Positions 12,945 to 24,799 of a stretch of 64,000 nt of DNA are shown piece by piece. Source of the DNA: Catonia carolina. Its lineage: Eukaryota > Arthropoda > Insecta > Hemiptera > Achilidae. Position 1 is the stretch's first letter. The number at the start of each line of letters is the position of its first letter. A program made the translations under genes and the position numbers. The notes under the pieces were generated by a model. That model was not told the origin of the DNA. It saw nothing but the letters and a program-made list of their open reading frames with translations, and searched no databases. The stretch covers positions 81,355,969 to 81,419,968 of the forward strand of contig JAQMRL010000003.1 in assembly GCA_035578175.1 (NCBI GenBank). The letters are read 5' to 3'.

Positions 12945-13115
12945 ATATTAATTTTTCTTATTGGTAGATGACGTTTACATAAACTTTGGCTTTTGGGTAG
13001 TTAATGAAATTAGGTGATTTAAAGATAAAAAATACGTAACTGACGTGACTGAAAATCGAACCCACGACAAATGGCATAGAAACCAATTGCGCAGACCAAT
13101 ACACCAACGAGGCTA
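12945..13115 (-). mobile_element. SINE-D copy 1 (tRNA-derived)
   Basis: Read on the minus strand, a tRNA-like head has an A-box-like GTGTATTGGTC and a B box (GGTTCGATTTT) at about 13052-13062. It is followed by a body that matches the copy at 18758-18940, including CCAAAG(C/T)TTATGTA and a terminal A-rich AAAAATTAAT. Homology over about 170 bp between two loci shows a SINE family rather than a tRNA gene. Confidence 0.75.
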
Positions 13116-13461
13116 GCTATTAATTTTACAGTTTTATTATGGAGTCGTTTGTTGACATTTAAATGATTGAAATATTGTTGTGAAGTTTAAAATTATTTTA
13201 GTTTTACCTCGTTGTATTAATCCTAATGGTTTTCACCTACGTTAAAGGCGTAGTAAATATATCATTTTTTATTATAATGAAATCGTTCTAAAGTTGTAAA
13301 GTAACGCGAATTATTAATGCGAAGCTGTAAAATAAAATATTTCAAAATTATTATCCCATTACGGTCAAAAGATATACAAAACTTTAACTTAATAAAAATT
13401 TAACAGTATAGACAAAAACTATTAAATTTAAAAACGTTTTAATTATGTTATATTTTAATTA

Positions 13462-14325
13462 CATCAGTATTACTCAATTATTGCATCTTATTTGGAGGGC
13501 CGATACTTTACAGTGAAATATAAGGACGAACAATCATTTCTAAAATTAATTGAAGCTGATGTTCCTCAAGGAAGCGTGCTGTCTCCTGTTTTGTACACCA
13601 TTTACACTTCTGATCTTCCACAAAATGACAACACTACAGTGGCAACATTTGCCGACGACACAGCCATTCAGGCAATACACGAAGATGCACAAATTGCATC
13701 TCATAACTTGCAACAACACTTAGACAGCGTACAAAATTGGCAAAAAAAGTGGCGTATAAAAACAAATGAACACAAGAGTCTGCACGTCACATTTACACTA
13801 AAACGGGAAACATGTTCACCAGTGTTTTTTAACAACGTACAAATTCCACAATCCGATACGGCAAAGTATCTTGGCCTCCACCTGGACAGGCGTCTAACAT
13901 GGAGGACTCACATATGGAACAAACGAAAACAGTTAAATCTTAAATACCAACAGCTGTATTGGATGCTTAATGGAAAATCCAAATTATCGGTACAAAACAA
14001 ATTGTTAATTTATAAAACTGTACTTAAACCTGTGTGGACATATGGGATACAACTTTGGGGCACAGCAAGTCACAGTAACATTGAAATAATTCAACGGTTT
14101 CAGTCAAAAATACTTCGAAACATCATGGACTCACCTTGGTACATATCCAACACTATATTGCACAGAGACACGAACACTCCCACGGTACACGAAGCTATAC
14201 AGAAATTTTGTACCAGTTACCAAACAAGACTTGAAAATCATCAGAATCCAGAAGCCATCAATCTCCTAGACAACAGTGGAACGCACAGAAGACTATGCAG
14301 ACTACACCCTACAGATTTATTTTAA
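13462..14325 (+). pseudogene. Jockey reverse transcriptase, C-terminal ~288 codons
   Basis: Open without interruption from the truncation point to TAA at 14323-14325. It copies element RNA into DNA at a nicked genomic site. Counting from a TTG codon at 13492, residues 24-32 are VPQGSVLSP (RT motif 4), 53-56 are FADD (catalytic aspartates of motif 5), about 130 is KYLGLHLDRRLTW and about 181 is KPVWTYGIQLWG, all hallmarks of Jockey-clade RT. A complete Jockey ORF2 also has an N-terminal endonuclease and the RT fingers, which are absent here, so the copy cannot retrotranspose by itself. No initiator ATG is present at the 5' end; the frame is open only because the insertion is recent. Ordinary transcription is not suggested by anything upstream. 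Confidence 0.9.
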
Positions 14326-14495
14326 TATGTGATTGTGTAATTTATTTTACATTCCTGGCAAGATCACTTCAACAAAATGGGAAATTTTATAGAGTAATAC
14401 CAAGGGGTATTACTTACTCAAGATTTATACTTACAACACATCTACTCATTGTTCTATGAGAGCAGATCGTAGATTTACAGTTATTCGAAAAAAAA
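13462..14495 (+). mobile_element. Jockey-clade LINE copy B, 5'-truncated, with TSD
   Basis: The insertion is flanked by direct copies of ATATTTTAATTA at 13450-13461 and 14496-14507. The right copy immediately follows a poly(A) run, and the left copy ends where the reverse-transcriptase similarity begins, as expected for target-primed reverse transcription. The body holds the second half of the RT and a ~170-bp 3' untranslated region with a perfect hairpin (AGTAATACC/GGTATTACT, 14393-14414). The duplication is all A/T, so chance is not excluded, but its position at both ends supports it. This is the best preserved coding transposon in the window. Confidence 0.85.
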
Positions 14496-14499
14496 ATAT

Positions 14500-16855
14500 T
14501 TTAATTAATGGAATATAGAAGAAAAATTTAAAACATACATTTATAAATTTCGTTCTGAAATGAAAAAATCCTTTAAAAAATGACTCCTTCAAAATAAATT
14601 TAGTTATATGAAATAAAAAATCAACAGAATAGAGTATAACAGATGAAAGGGCACGAGTTAAGGCTCACAAAGGAAAACAATAAATGACGCAAGTGTTTAA
14701 CGAGTGTATGAGAAATTAGAAGAGGAGTTAGACATTTTAAGTCGTCCGTACATTTAAGCTAATTAAAAACAAAACAAAAAACCATTTAGATTTAGATGTT
14801 CCATTCAAGAAATAGTAATGAATGCGAAGAATGAAGGTTTTTATTTATTATTTTTTTTAAAAAAGCACAACTAAAAGATGGAAGGTTTTTAAGGAAAATT
14901 GGCATTCGAGAAAAACTGCTGCAATTCTAATTACACGGTGAACAAATGATAATGTGTATAAATAAAATGGGTCACATTCATCAACATACAGAGAAACAGA
15001 TAGAGTCATTGCAACCTATGCATTTTATCCGTCATCGTACATATCTTTATTCATGACTTGAGAAGCGTTTTTATGTTGGTTATTTGTAAAATATAAAAGA
15101 GTTATTCACCGTTGAGTTCAAGTCCCAATAGGCGTTTTGTTGGACCGAAGAAAAGCCTTTAGAAACATTTATAATCCTTTTTTAATTGAAATGAACACCA
15201 TTAAAACATAATTAATTTCGTTTCTGAACTAAACTTTCATAATCTAGGCTTCCGTTAGTTGTTTTTTTTCTTTTTTTATTATGCAGTTTATTTCTTAGTA
15301 TATTGAAAAAAAGATCTTCTAAACGTTTACATAAAGTGTCTGTTAGGGGTAGATAAAATCTCCCTCAAGGAAAGATTTCTTAAATAAGCTGTTTCCTTTG
15401 GGGGAAAGAGACCTGTTGCTCCCCTTCACTTCTCCATTACAGCGTCTTACAAGAAGTTATGCGTCTTCGTTTTCCCCCATCTCTCTTTACTGAAGATTAA
15501 ATCGTTTGGAACTATTCCTTGACACTTGTTGACAACTTCCGATCTAATTCTAATCCCTTTTCTTACGCTCATAAAACACCTACATTTTCACACCCAAATT
15601 CTTGTACTGAAAAGATAAATTTAATTCGTTTAATTGGCTAAGAATAAAAATTCTATTACCTTAAGATGACAACGAAATTTTTCACTAAGACAAAAAATTG
15701 AGGTATTAATGAAAAAACTCACAAATCTAATCATTTCAAAAATAAGTTTTTTAATAATTTCTTAGTAGTTTTATAAGAAAACCTTTTACGTAATTTTATT
15801 GAATATTAAACCAGATTACCTTCCACTGTATATTAATACCTACGTGTGAATTTATTGCTCCTGAAGAGAAGATCATTAAAAAATTTATTTCATTACTTTT
15901 CCCGGTTTCACTCCATTCTCTATTTTTTTCAAGTTATCTCATTAGGATACTATTTTCAAATCTCATGCCCAGTAAATAACCGACTATTATCCTATTTCTG
16001 CAAACAAGTGTTTTCTGCCACGTTTGAATCAATCCATCCCAGTTACTACCAAATCGTGAGAAAATTTTAGAAGTACTTATAGTAACATCTTCATGCTTCA
16101 CATTCTCCTTCAATCATTATTAGTCCGGGAAAAATAAACATTAAAATGAATTAATTAAGACGGTCGGCTCAATTACTTTACCGGATGACCTTCCCAGAAG
16201 GCTTAAGAGCTTTGGAACAGAGATTTGTTGTTACCCGAACAAAACAAAAAACTAATAAAAAAGGAAAAACTCAGATGACTACAACAATTAAACTTTACAA
16301 ACTAATACAAAATTATTAAAACAAAAACTTACATCGATGGGTAATCTGCTTTCTCAAGTTGTTCATGTTATCTTCTATATCATCGTCACCTTCGGCACAT
16401 TTGCAATTGTAATTCACTATACAAACACACAAATAAATAATTTATTAAAAATGAATATTTTTTTTATAACTTTATGTATAATTAATTAATTTAACTATTA
16501 CTTAATTCACAACTATTACAAAATAAACAACCAGTAAATATGATAGTGGGTAAAGGAATGAATGAAATATCATGAGTGATGTGTATGAAGAGCACCATTC
16601 ACTGGCAGGTCTCGACATGCTGTTTAGTTACTTGTTGCTAATTCAATTAATTTGTTTATTTATTAATAACGTATAACCGTTTTTGAAGCAAGATATCCCG
16701 GCTCCAATTCCTCCTTAATCGTCTTTGGACATTGTTTGTTAGATGACGGGAAGAAAGTTTCGTATCAGGTCGTTTGGATGAGCGAAAAGTCTGTTGTGGA
16801 AGTTTCGATAGGAACTTTAGATAAGTTGTACGTACCTGTATGTTTATTTTTCAAG
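14500..16855. other. AT-rich DNA, nothing recognised
   Basis: Includes homopolymer-rich DNA and a mildly G+C-richer stretch near 15340-15500 with CT-rich character. No motif was found. Confidence 0.5.
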
Positions 16856-16859
16856 AAAT

Positions 16860-17775
16860 ATAGTTGGCCCACCTAGTTTTTTCTTCGTTCATCTTCTGCA
16901 AATGTTTGTCCATCACTGGTTTATTCGTGAATTAATGCCCTGATTAAATTTTTCTCCGTACATGACAAATTTTAGATCACTTTAAATAATTTTAGACATT
17001 TCTGGAAGCGCATTTTGCAACCTAAACTCTCAGCTTTCGTTTACTGTAGGCTTTTATCCTGATTTCTTCTTTTGTTCTTCGTGAAAGCCACTAAATTCAA
17101 TAACCAGTTAATTGAATTTAATTCAATTAATTGTGTTTCCTGAGTTGATTCAAGTTTTTTTTCAATATGATTTTTATCTTTTTTAAACCACCCATCCTAC
17201 AACTTCATTTATTGTCTTAAAAATTTGTTCTGCTATTCGTTTATCATTAATTCTATAAAGATATCCGTAGAATTTCAGTCTTAGTTTCAGATTTTTTCAT
17301 AACTTTTTTTTTGTTTTTGTGTAGTTCTTCTGTTCTAACCAGTACCTACTACCACTTAATTATCTTGCAAAGGATTTTTTCTCAAATTTCTCTAATTCTC
17401 TTATACCAGCCTTCCAAGTCATTCCAAGGTTTTCAATCGCGTATGGACAACCAAGTTTTACCATCTCAGTATTGTACTATAATGCAAAATTTTTAATTGT
17501 TTCGACAGTGCTTTTTTATGTACAGGTTGTAAGTTTTTCGGAGTGCAACGCCTACCTTTCCTCGTCTACTAATACTCCTTCCGATGTTCTTTGTATTATT
17601 CATCTATAGTTCTTAAAGGTATTTACTTTTTTAATTTTTTCGTTTAGTGACTTCAAGTGACATGGGGTTGTAGTTATGTTCGTTATGTATTCAATTTTAT
17701 CGAAGGTAATCTGTAATCCTAATTTTTCTGCTTACTCTTTAAACAAATAATCAATATTGACGACTTTAAAATAAG
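16860..17775 (-). mobile_element. RTE-like LINE, RT thumb to C-terminus (decayed)
   Basis: On the minus strand successive short frames read LFKE, stop, AEKLGLQITFDKIEYITNI, HLKSLNEKIKKVNTFKNY, IRELEKFEKK, then LRLKFYGYLYRINDKRIAEQ and a terminal FHEEQKKK. They follow the order of the RTE-like endonuclease-reverse transcriptase C-terminal third (KQAEKVGLxINxxKTEYM, KIKRVxxFKYLG, IxELExKERK, RRLKFYGHLxRM, WTEExKxxHSExMxxYW). Many stops mark it as old. The catalytic palm is missing. Confidence 0.85.
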
Positions 17776-18489
17776 GGAACAAATTAATAAAAGAAAACAA
17801 AAGTAATATAAATGATTTATATAATTACAATGTATTACTTTTGTATTTTACGTTTAATAATTGTATGTATTAAATGATTAAATATTAACAAGTTGATTAC
17901 TATTGTAAATATTTAATTTGTTCTCTTTATAAATTTCTTTATGTTAAAATAACAATAACAATATTAAACTGAAATAACACAGTACTAAATTACAAAACAG
18001 TAGATGATAATAACGGACGATTGAACGAATACCAAACCATGAAAACACAAAATGAACACAGTAGAGAAGCACACAAACACATGCAAGTGTAATAAATTTA
18101 TTATAAAATCCACATAGAAGAGATTATTAGAATTAATTGATTGATTAACTGTAATTAGTTAAATTAAGTCTGTTTCAATTTATATCGTGTAAATGCAATT
18201 AGGGATTAGGTGGTTGCATTACACATCTCTAATGAGTAATTTAATCAAAATGGAGGTTGCTTTTTAAGTGCTAACTTAGACGGGGTATCATTAATAATTC
18301 ATATTTTTAAATTCCCCCTTCAATATGATCAAGAATATGAATTTATATTTCAATATATATTTTAAATATAACAAATAAGTTAAATAAAACTTTATGGTTA
18401 TTACTAATTTAATTGTTTTGTAGAATAATAGAATTATTGTTTTCCCGTGAATAGTTATTTCAGAATACAAAAAGTAACTTAGAGATTTC

Positions 18490-18620
18490 TGGAAGTCCTT
18501 TTTGTTGCTCAAATTATCAGTAATCTTTCAATGTAGGATTATTTTCTTCCGTCCATTTTATTTAATGGTTGTTTTCTTTGTGGAAGCCCTTGAGGTTATC
18601 AATCAGGTTAAACTGGGTTC
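18490..18620 (-). mobile_element. RTE-like LINE 3' end (second copy)
   Basis: The minus strand carries a short frame GFHKENNH, stop, IKWTEENNPTLKDY, then FEQQKGLPEIS. It aligns with the end of the RTE fragment at about 16990-17100 (GFHEEQKKK ... ALPEMS) at both protein and DNA level. It is a separate small copy about 1.4 kb away on the same strand, possibly from one disrupted insertion. Confidence 0.6.
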
Positions 18621-18757
18621 CACTTACAATAAAGTAGATACAAAAATTTTGTTAGAAAAAAGTAGAACATGCTACATTTTTAACAGGAGATATATTCTTC
18701 ATAATAGGTACTACAAACTTTACAGAAGTAATTTTTTTAACAATGTGATATTGTTCA

Positions 18758-18940
18758 TAAATTAATTTTTTTAGTGATGATGCGTACATAAGCTTTGGTT
18801 TGTGCGTAGGTAGTGATATGATGTGATATACAGATGAAAAAATGCCTGACCTGATCGGGAATCAAACCCGGGACCCCAACATAGAATCCAGTTGCGCTGA
18901 CCGCTGCACAAACGGGACAACCAATTATATTTTCTGGTTT
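18758..18940 (-). mobile_element. SINE-D copy 2 (tRNA-derived)
   Basis: The minus strand has an A-box-like TTGTGCAGCGG and a B box GGTTTGATTCC (18858-18868, one base from consensus). The body ends CCAAAGCTTATGTACGCATC and then an A-rich AAAAAATTAAT. It matches copy 1 at 12945-13115 along its length. It is less decayed in the head than copy 1. No clear target-site duplication. Confidence 0.8.
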
Positions 18941-19049
18941 CATAATTACCGTTTCTGACTTCGTTACACCACTTAAAATTTAACTTTAATAAAATTATGC
19001 CGTGCCCAATGGGTAGATAATATTTTAAAAGAATATCTGGTTTAGCATA

Positions 19050-19245
19050 ATGTATAAACCAATAGGAAACAGAGATAATTTATTAGAAGGCTGAAGAAAA
19101 GATGAATACCGGAACAGGTAGGAATGCCTAACCCATGAGAAGGAGAAGGAGAAGAAAAAGAGCAGTTCCTTTTTTAGCGTACTACGCTGCAAAGTGGTGA
19201 TCTTGGATTCGATTCCCGGTTAAGGGTCTGGAAAATAATTACACG
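19050..19245 (+). mobile_element. LINE tail and tRNA-like SINE head, composite
   Basis: At 19080-19160 a frame reads EQVGMPNP followed by GAGAAGGAGAAG-type codons, resembling the acidic/basic end of LINE C-termini. Directly after it, at about 19190-19240, comes a tRNA-like segment with GGATTCGATTCCC (near B box) and an upstream A-box-like region. The family of the second part is uncertain. Confidence 0.4.
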
Positions 19246-19249
19246 CTCC

Positions 19250-21875
19250 TTGACTCAAACTAGTCCCTAATAAACAAGATTTTGATGAGAGTTTTAATAA
19301 ATAAAAAGGACAATGAAAAAAATTTTGAACAATAAACTTGAAAATTATAACATTAAATGCAAAAAAAATTGTGTTTGACAGAAAAAAATATGAGAAAAGA
19401 AAATGATTTAAACACTTTGTTGAAAGATGGGACAGGAAAATATAATGATAATGTACATGATAAATAATTACGGAAAGATTATAAGAGTAGAAAGAAAAGA
19501 AACTTTTATGGACTTAATGATTATGACAAAGAAGAAGGCTGAGGAGAAAGAAGGGGAGAAGAAGAAGAAATTATGTATGTACAAAAGGCTGACAAAGGAT
19601 TAACTTTGATAAGAATGTTATATTATTAGTATCAAATGTTACTGGTTCATTTAACACCTGCCTTTCCCTTAGAAATTAACTGAAGCGGCTGAAATTTAAT
19701 TAGTTCGTCATTTATTTGAGACACTAAGAAATCTTGACACTACACTGAAAATCTCGCTCATTTTATCTTATTTAAGGCAGTGTATCTATTTCTCTCGTAT
19801 ATCACATGGTTGTAACCCCTCTTATTTAAAATAAGATGTACTAAGGTTACTTTCATACACTATAGTATTGCTAGAACGGAGGAATCTAGAGAATTAGTTG
19901 AGATTTCTCAGTAACAAGAGATTCATTCCCCTTTGAAGAAATCCTTTAAACAAACTTCTTCTTCACCTTCTCATAATAGAGGAGTGCTGAACTTTAAGCA
20001 GTAATTTTAACCCTCGTCAAACATCCTTAACCTTTCGTCTTATTTTTAGATAAGCTGTTCATCAAGACTCCTTTTTAGCTCCCTCACTAACTTATGAAAC
20101 TTTCCTTCATAAAATAACTGAAAAATGTAGTAGATCAAACCCACGTAAATCCGACTACGTAAATGGGGGGGAGGGGTTTAAGTTTCAACGTTTAGCCATT
20201 GAAATACTCTATTTTTAAATGTACTATTAAAAGATTAACGTGCAGTATCTTATTTAAATACACTTTTCCAATAAAAAAGAAATCGTTAATCCAGACTCAC
20301 CAAGTCCTTCTAAAAATATCTAAAGAAAATACAAATTTTAAACATTTCTAAATGATTAGAAATTAAATTTTTTATAAAAATAATTGCACAGAACCAACAT
20401 AACTGTGATAAAAAATTCTTATTGAACAGATGCTAAAATTTGTCGATAAAGGATAAAATACGAAATATATATAAGATCCTGTTTGACCTACAGAACACAA
20501 TATTTTATGGGGTTCTCCTAAAGTGAAAAACAAAATTAATTCTGGTAATATACCTATAAAAAATACTACGTGTAAAACCAAAATTTGACGAAAAGCACAC
20601 TACACAACGAATTACAAGTGATTTTATTATGTTTCACAAATTCTTATTAACATCATTTTTTATTTTTTCCTGTTTAAAAAAACTAATAATGGGATGATTA
20701 ATTGTGGCATAAATGATACGAAAAAGATAATTACCCACGTGACACTTTCTTTGTGTATGTTTTTACTGTAGTTTATTTTAAAACTATCTGACTGTTTATT
20801 TTATAATGTGTTTTATTATATTTTAACCTTGTTTTAGTCTTCGCTCTGTTTTCTCTTTAACCTCTAGGAAACATCAGGTAGTTGTGATATAGACTATACA
20901 TTCCTTTAATTAAGTCATTTTTATGTCTTGTCAGTTTCTCTATGAAATCGTTAGTGGTAATCTTTGATAATATTAATCACTTAAGGGATTCGTAAGTCTT
21001 TGAATAAGGATTCGTAACACACGTACTGAGGGTAGTTGGTGTTAGTGATAATCTTGAGTAATTTAGTCTGAGCTGCTTGCGTACGAGATAAATTTAAATT
21101 ACTATTAGTAGTGGAATCATGTATTTGACAACTCTATGACCAAACAGGTTTTAGAAGATATTTGTAAACACAACGTCTTTGTTTTAATGATAGGTAAGAT
21201 CATTTTCCAATAAGATCGTATAGAAGTTTTGTTCAGCTAGTTAATTTTTTCTATTTAAGTTTGATGTGGTTCAGGCAGGTTAAACGTTTGTCAAAAGTAA
21301 CTACTAAATAATTAAATTGATTTGATTGTGCAATCTCTGCGTTTTTTATGATAAAGGGCGGTCACACACCTGGACGGAAGGAAAATATAACATTTACAGA
21401 TTTATTTTAGAGTTTACTTCAATTTTCTATTTGTGAAGCTATATTGAAATTTGGTTCACGTCATAGTAAAGGGTCAAAAATCATCATGAGTAGTTAATGG
21501 AGCTATAAACGACGGAGGGGCAAACAAAATTTGCTGTTAAGATGTTAGGAAGAAGTTATGTCTGCCGAGAAAAATATTTAGAGTAGAAAGGAAAGAACTG
21601 CTTCTTGGGATACTCCAGCTTTGATAGGATGAATTGATGACAAATAATTAAAAATCATTTTATAAAGCAGATTCATTTTCTATACCTTACATAACAAGAA
21701 ATCCGTGGAAAAGACTCAAGTTCCGATCAAGTTACTTTCTCCAAAAGAACTCTCGTGGATGCTTCAACTATGTTTAAACCAATATGATTTATACAAGTAA
21801 ATAATTTTATCAGTGTCTTTACACTCGATAATTGTAACTTTAGAATAACAAATTGTAAACAAGCAAAACGAAGTA
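19250..21875. other. AT-rich DNA, nothing recognised
   Basis: Some purine-rich stretches (19540-19575) and a G-run near 20165 occur, but there is no coding, tRNA or transposon signal. Confidence 0.5.
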
Positions 21876-21893
21876 ACACAAAATTAATAGCAA

Positions 21894-22327
21894 AATAGCA
21901 AAATGAAAAATCACAACATTGTACACATTGCAAGACGCCGCTTACAATCAAACACATTATCACAGACTGCCAAACTACACAACCACACGAACACTACCTA
22001 TTCAAAATTAACAACAGTTTAGCACATAATTTAGTAGACAAAGTAGCGGTTCAAAACACAATAAAATTTTTAAAATTTCACAAAATTTCAGATTTATCAT
22101 AATTGTAAATCGAACATGTTATATTTCATTGTGTCATTCAATTTTTATTTTTCTGTTGTCTAAATTTTAATTGAACTAATTTTTCATTGTGTTGTTATAA
22201 ATATATGATCTAATTGTGTTTGTTTATGTCTTCTTAGAAAATTTTGTACTACATGTTTTTTATGTAACATGATCGCTAATGACCTCGTAGTCGATGAGAC
22301 CTTAAATAAATAAATAAATAAATAAAT
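21894..22327 (+). mobile_element. I/R1-like LINE 3' end with 14-bp TSD
   Basis: A perfect direct repeat AAAATTAATAGCAA occurs at 21880-21893 and 22328-22341 and brackets the element. From 21899 an uninterrupted frame of about 67 codons runs to TAA near 22100. It contains CTHCKTPLTIKHIITDC, a CX2CX7HX4C zinc-knuckle-like motif, then an IKFLKF-type ending, as in the extreme C-terminus of I/R1-like LINE ORF2 proteins. The 3' untranslated region ends in CGCTAATGACCTCG, GATGAGACCTTAAATAAAT and an (AAAT)n tail. Perfect duplication and intact frame indicate a recent 5'-truncated insertion. The tail resembles that of SINE-C at 49777-49974. Confidence 0.9.
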
Positions 22328-22344
22328 AAAATTAATAGCAACCA

Positions 22345-23765
22345 TCTATTCTTTGAAGTATGTAACAAAAAAACCTTTTACCTTATGATGCATGTGACAC
22401 ATTTTATTCATAATATTCAGTATTATTTGTCAAATTTGTAGAAAAATTTATGTTTATATTAAAAACGTGTTTAACAAAATAGCGAAAACATATTACCTAA
22501 AATTCGTAAATAACGATGAGTAATGAACTAAAATTAGGGGGTAGATAACACAAATAAAATTAATATACGATCAACGAAATGCGAATTTACGGAATTGTTG
22601 TGTTCTAGAAATATTCTGCCAATAATAGTTAGTTGAGGTATTGGGTATTTTGATTGGCAGATATCTGTTGCAGGGGGATATTTGAGCATGTTTTACAATT
22701 TAATATAAATATTCTACGCATTTCTAATAGGTGAATGAATTTTAGTGTAGCTGTCAAAATATATTAAGCAAATAATTAACATGTTTTCGATGATCAGTTA
22801 TTGTTTAAAACATTCTGCGATTCAAATTTGGAAAATTATGACATACTCTTGTTGAAATTGATTTTATTATTTGTTAATATTATCATAGAAATTGGCCAGT
22901 CAATCGGGCAAGAGAAGGGAGGTAAAATTCATGTATGTAACCACTATAAAGCTTTTTCCAATAGTCAATGTACGTGTATAAAAGGTCGATTCTATTACCA
23001 TGATTGTGAGGCCACAAATTTGCGGCGATCCGTGTATCAAACAGCTAAAAACCAGGTTACAGCTTAACGACCACAGTACCCGCGACTGCCAAATATACCA
23101 CAGATAGACCCGCCGATCACCACTCACAACGCACGTCCTGTGTCACATAAACACCGCAGTTTTACCAAACGTAGGTTTTATAAACATTGCTAAGTATTTT
23201 AATCTCCTCATTATTATATTTTCAAAATGTCCCTATTTTTATAGGATCACTTGTAAATTCCATACGAGAAAACTAATTTTAACTACCAACGAAATTATAT
23301 CTACCGTAGTACTAACTTACATTAAATCATAGTTAAACTGTTTAATAAAATTTTAATTTGATGAATTTCTTTTTCATTTACCCAAAAAATCTACAGTTTG
23401 TACATAAAAATTTTTTTATATAACTTTTTTTAATGCATAATCTGTTGTATAATAATAAATGCAACTTATCAATTATATTTAACACAGGAAAAAATTACAA
23501 CCCACTGGTGTAATTAACAAATTATAACATTTAAACATATTACACTGTCTTGATTATTATTTAAAATCAAATTAGTGGTTTGTTTTAAAACTTAAATAAA
23601 CACAAATAACCAAAACCACCTTTAAAACGGAAAAAACAAAATGAGAAGTAATAAATAATAAGCTCATGATTCCGAAATATATGTACACCGAACTGTACTG
23701 GATATAATGTAAAATGTTCATTCAGTTATTTACAACACTCAAACACGCCAGTCATTTACAGAATA
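22345..23765. other. AT-rich DNA with small G+C-rich stretch
   Basis: The stretch at about 22990-23160 is richer in G+C and covered by short opposed frames (22801-23067 +, 22900-23127 -), neither recognisable. Nothing else was seen. Confidence 0.45.
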
Positions 23766-23769
23766 TTAA

Positions 23770-23933
23770 CATTATATTAATTACAATTTTAAAATCACAC
23801 TATCAGAATCGCCCTGGGAGATCCAGTACTGTAGCACGTTTGTCTAGAACATCATTACTGTTGTCTAAGAGATTCAGTGCTAGGTGATTTACGTGGTTAT
23901 TTAGACATTTGATGTATTTACAACTGAAACTTC
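23770..23933 (-). mobile_element. Jockey-clade LINE copy H (extreme C-terminus)
   Basis: The minus strand reads CKYIKCLNNHVNHLALNLLD, then NSNDVLDKRATVLDLPGRF and a stop near 23815. This is the RLxxHxNxLAxxLLDNSN ... LDLPxRF ending seen in Jockey reverse transcriptases and parallels NPEAINLLDNS at the end of copy B. It abuts the target-site duplication of copy C at 23934, so copy C appears to have landed inside or at the edge of this older copy. Confidence 0.75.
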
Positions 23934-23945
23934 GTACATAAACTT

Positions 23946-24557
23946 TATTTCTTTTTTATTTCTCTTTAATTCTTTATTTACAACTGTAAAATGTTACAAC
24001 AAGCAAATGTGATGATTATCATAATAATGTAAATGACATGATTGGCATGAGAGAGGTAGGGCCCCCATTGGTGCCTCCCCAAGAATGAAATTTTTATATC
24101 AAATTAGCAGGTCTCTACTCCAGCGTCTTTTAAGGCGTCTAGGGGGATTATCAGGTAAATGGACGGAGGAAAGTGAACGCACCAGGGGGTTCTCGTGTTC
24201 GTGTGACTTGTCGTGAAAGCGTTTGTATAGGTATTCAATGGAATTTTGTACAAGTGGTGTTTTCAAATCTGTATGTAAGGTTTTGCTGCTAACGTAAAAA
24301 GGTGCATTTGCTATAAGGCGTAATGTTTTTGACTGGAATGCTTGAATTCGTTGCAAGTTAGAGGGTTTGGTTGAACCGTAAATTTGGGACCCGTAGGTCC
24401 ACATAGGTTTCAAAAGAGAACAATATATGCGTAATTTTTGTGCCATTGGTAATTTTTATCGTTTGTGAAGTAGGGAATATAGAAGTTTTTAAGTCGGGAA
24501 TTCAGTAATAAACGTTTCCGTTTGATATGTGTGCTCCAAGTTAGTCGTTTATCAAAA
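23946..24557 (-). mobile_element. Jockey-clade LINE copy C with 12-bp TSD
   Basis: Direct copies of GTACATAAACTT at 23934-23945 and 24558-24569 bracket the element. On the minus strand it begins in DKRLTWSTHIKRKRLLLNSR, shifts frame by one near 24447, then runs open for 115 codons (24446 to 24099) with LLKPMWTYGSQIYGS, FQSKTLRLIANAPFYV and the terminal RRLKRRWSRDLLI. The 3' end is A-rich with GTAAATAAAGAATTAAAG, like copy A. It is the Jockey RT C-terminal region, with 5' truncation and a single frameshift, so fairly young but inactive. Confidence 0.9.
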
Positions 24558-24610
24558 GTACATAAACTTAAATATTCCCTACTACAAAATAGTCTATAAT
24601 CTGTTTACTA

Positions 24611-24787
24611 CAAAGCAATAAATACATATTTTGACTGATATAGTAATAATTTGTGCATGTATCTTGAACGGAGGTCTTCAAGAATGTTGGGAATCGTCTT
24701 GGAAGTAATGATTTCAGATGCTACAGCTCTAAACAAATCATTGAAATTGCACCTTAACCATGTTTTCACAATAACTAATAGTGTCGT
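24611..24787 (-). CDS. Unrecognised exon-like frame
   Basis: Open for 59 codons between two in-frame stops, without an ATG near its start. It contains the ordinary-looking stretch ASEIITSKTIPNILEDLRSR. Composition is less skewed than chance frames here and I do not recognise it. Its minus-strand orientation just upstream of two Jockey pieces suggests it may be part of another transposon, or an old exon; the upstream TTTTAG could serve as a splice acceptor but lacks a good pyrimidine tract. Confidence 0.2.
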
Positions 24788-24799
24788 CTAAAAGTTATT

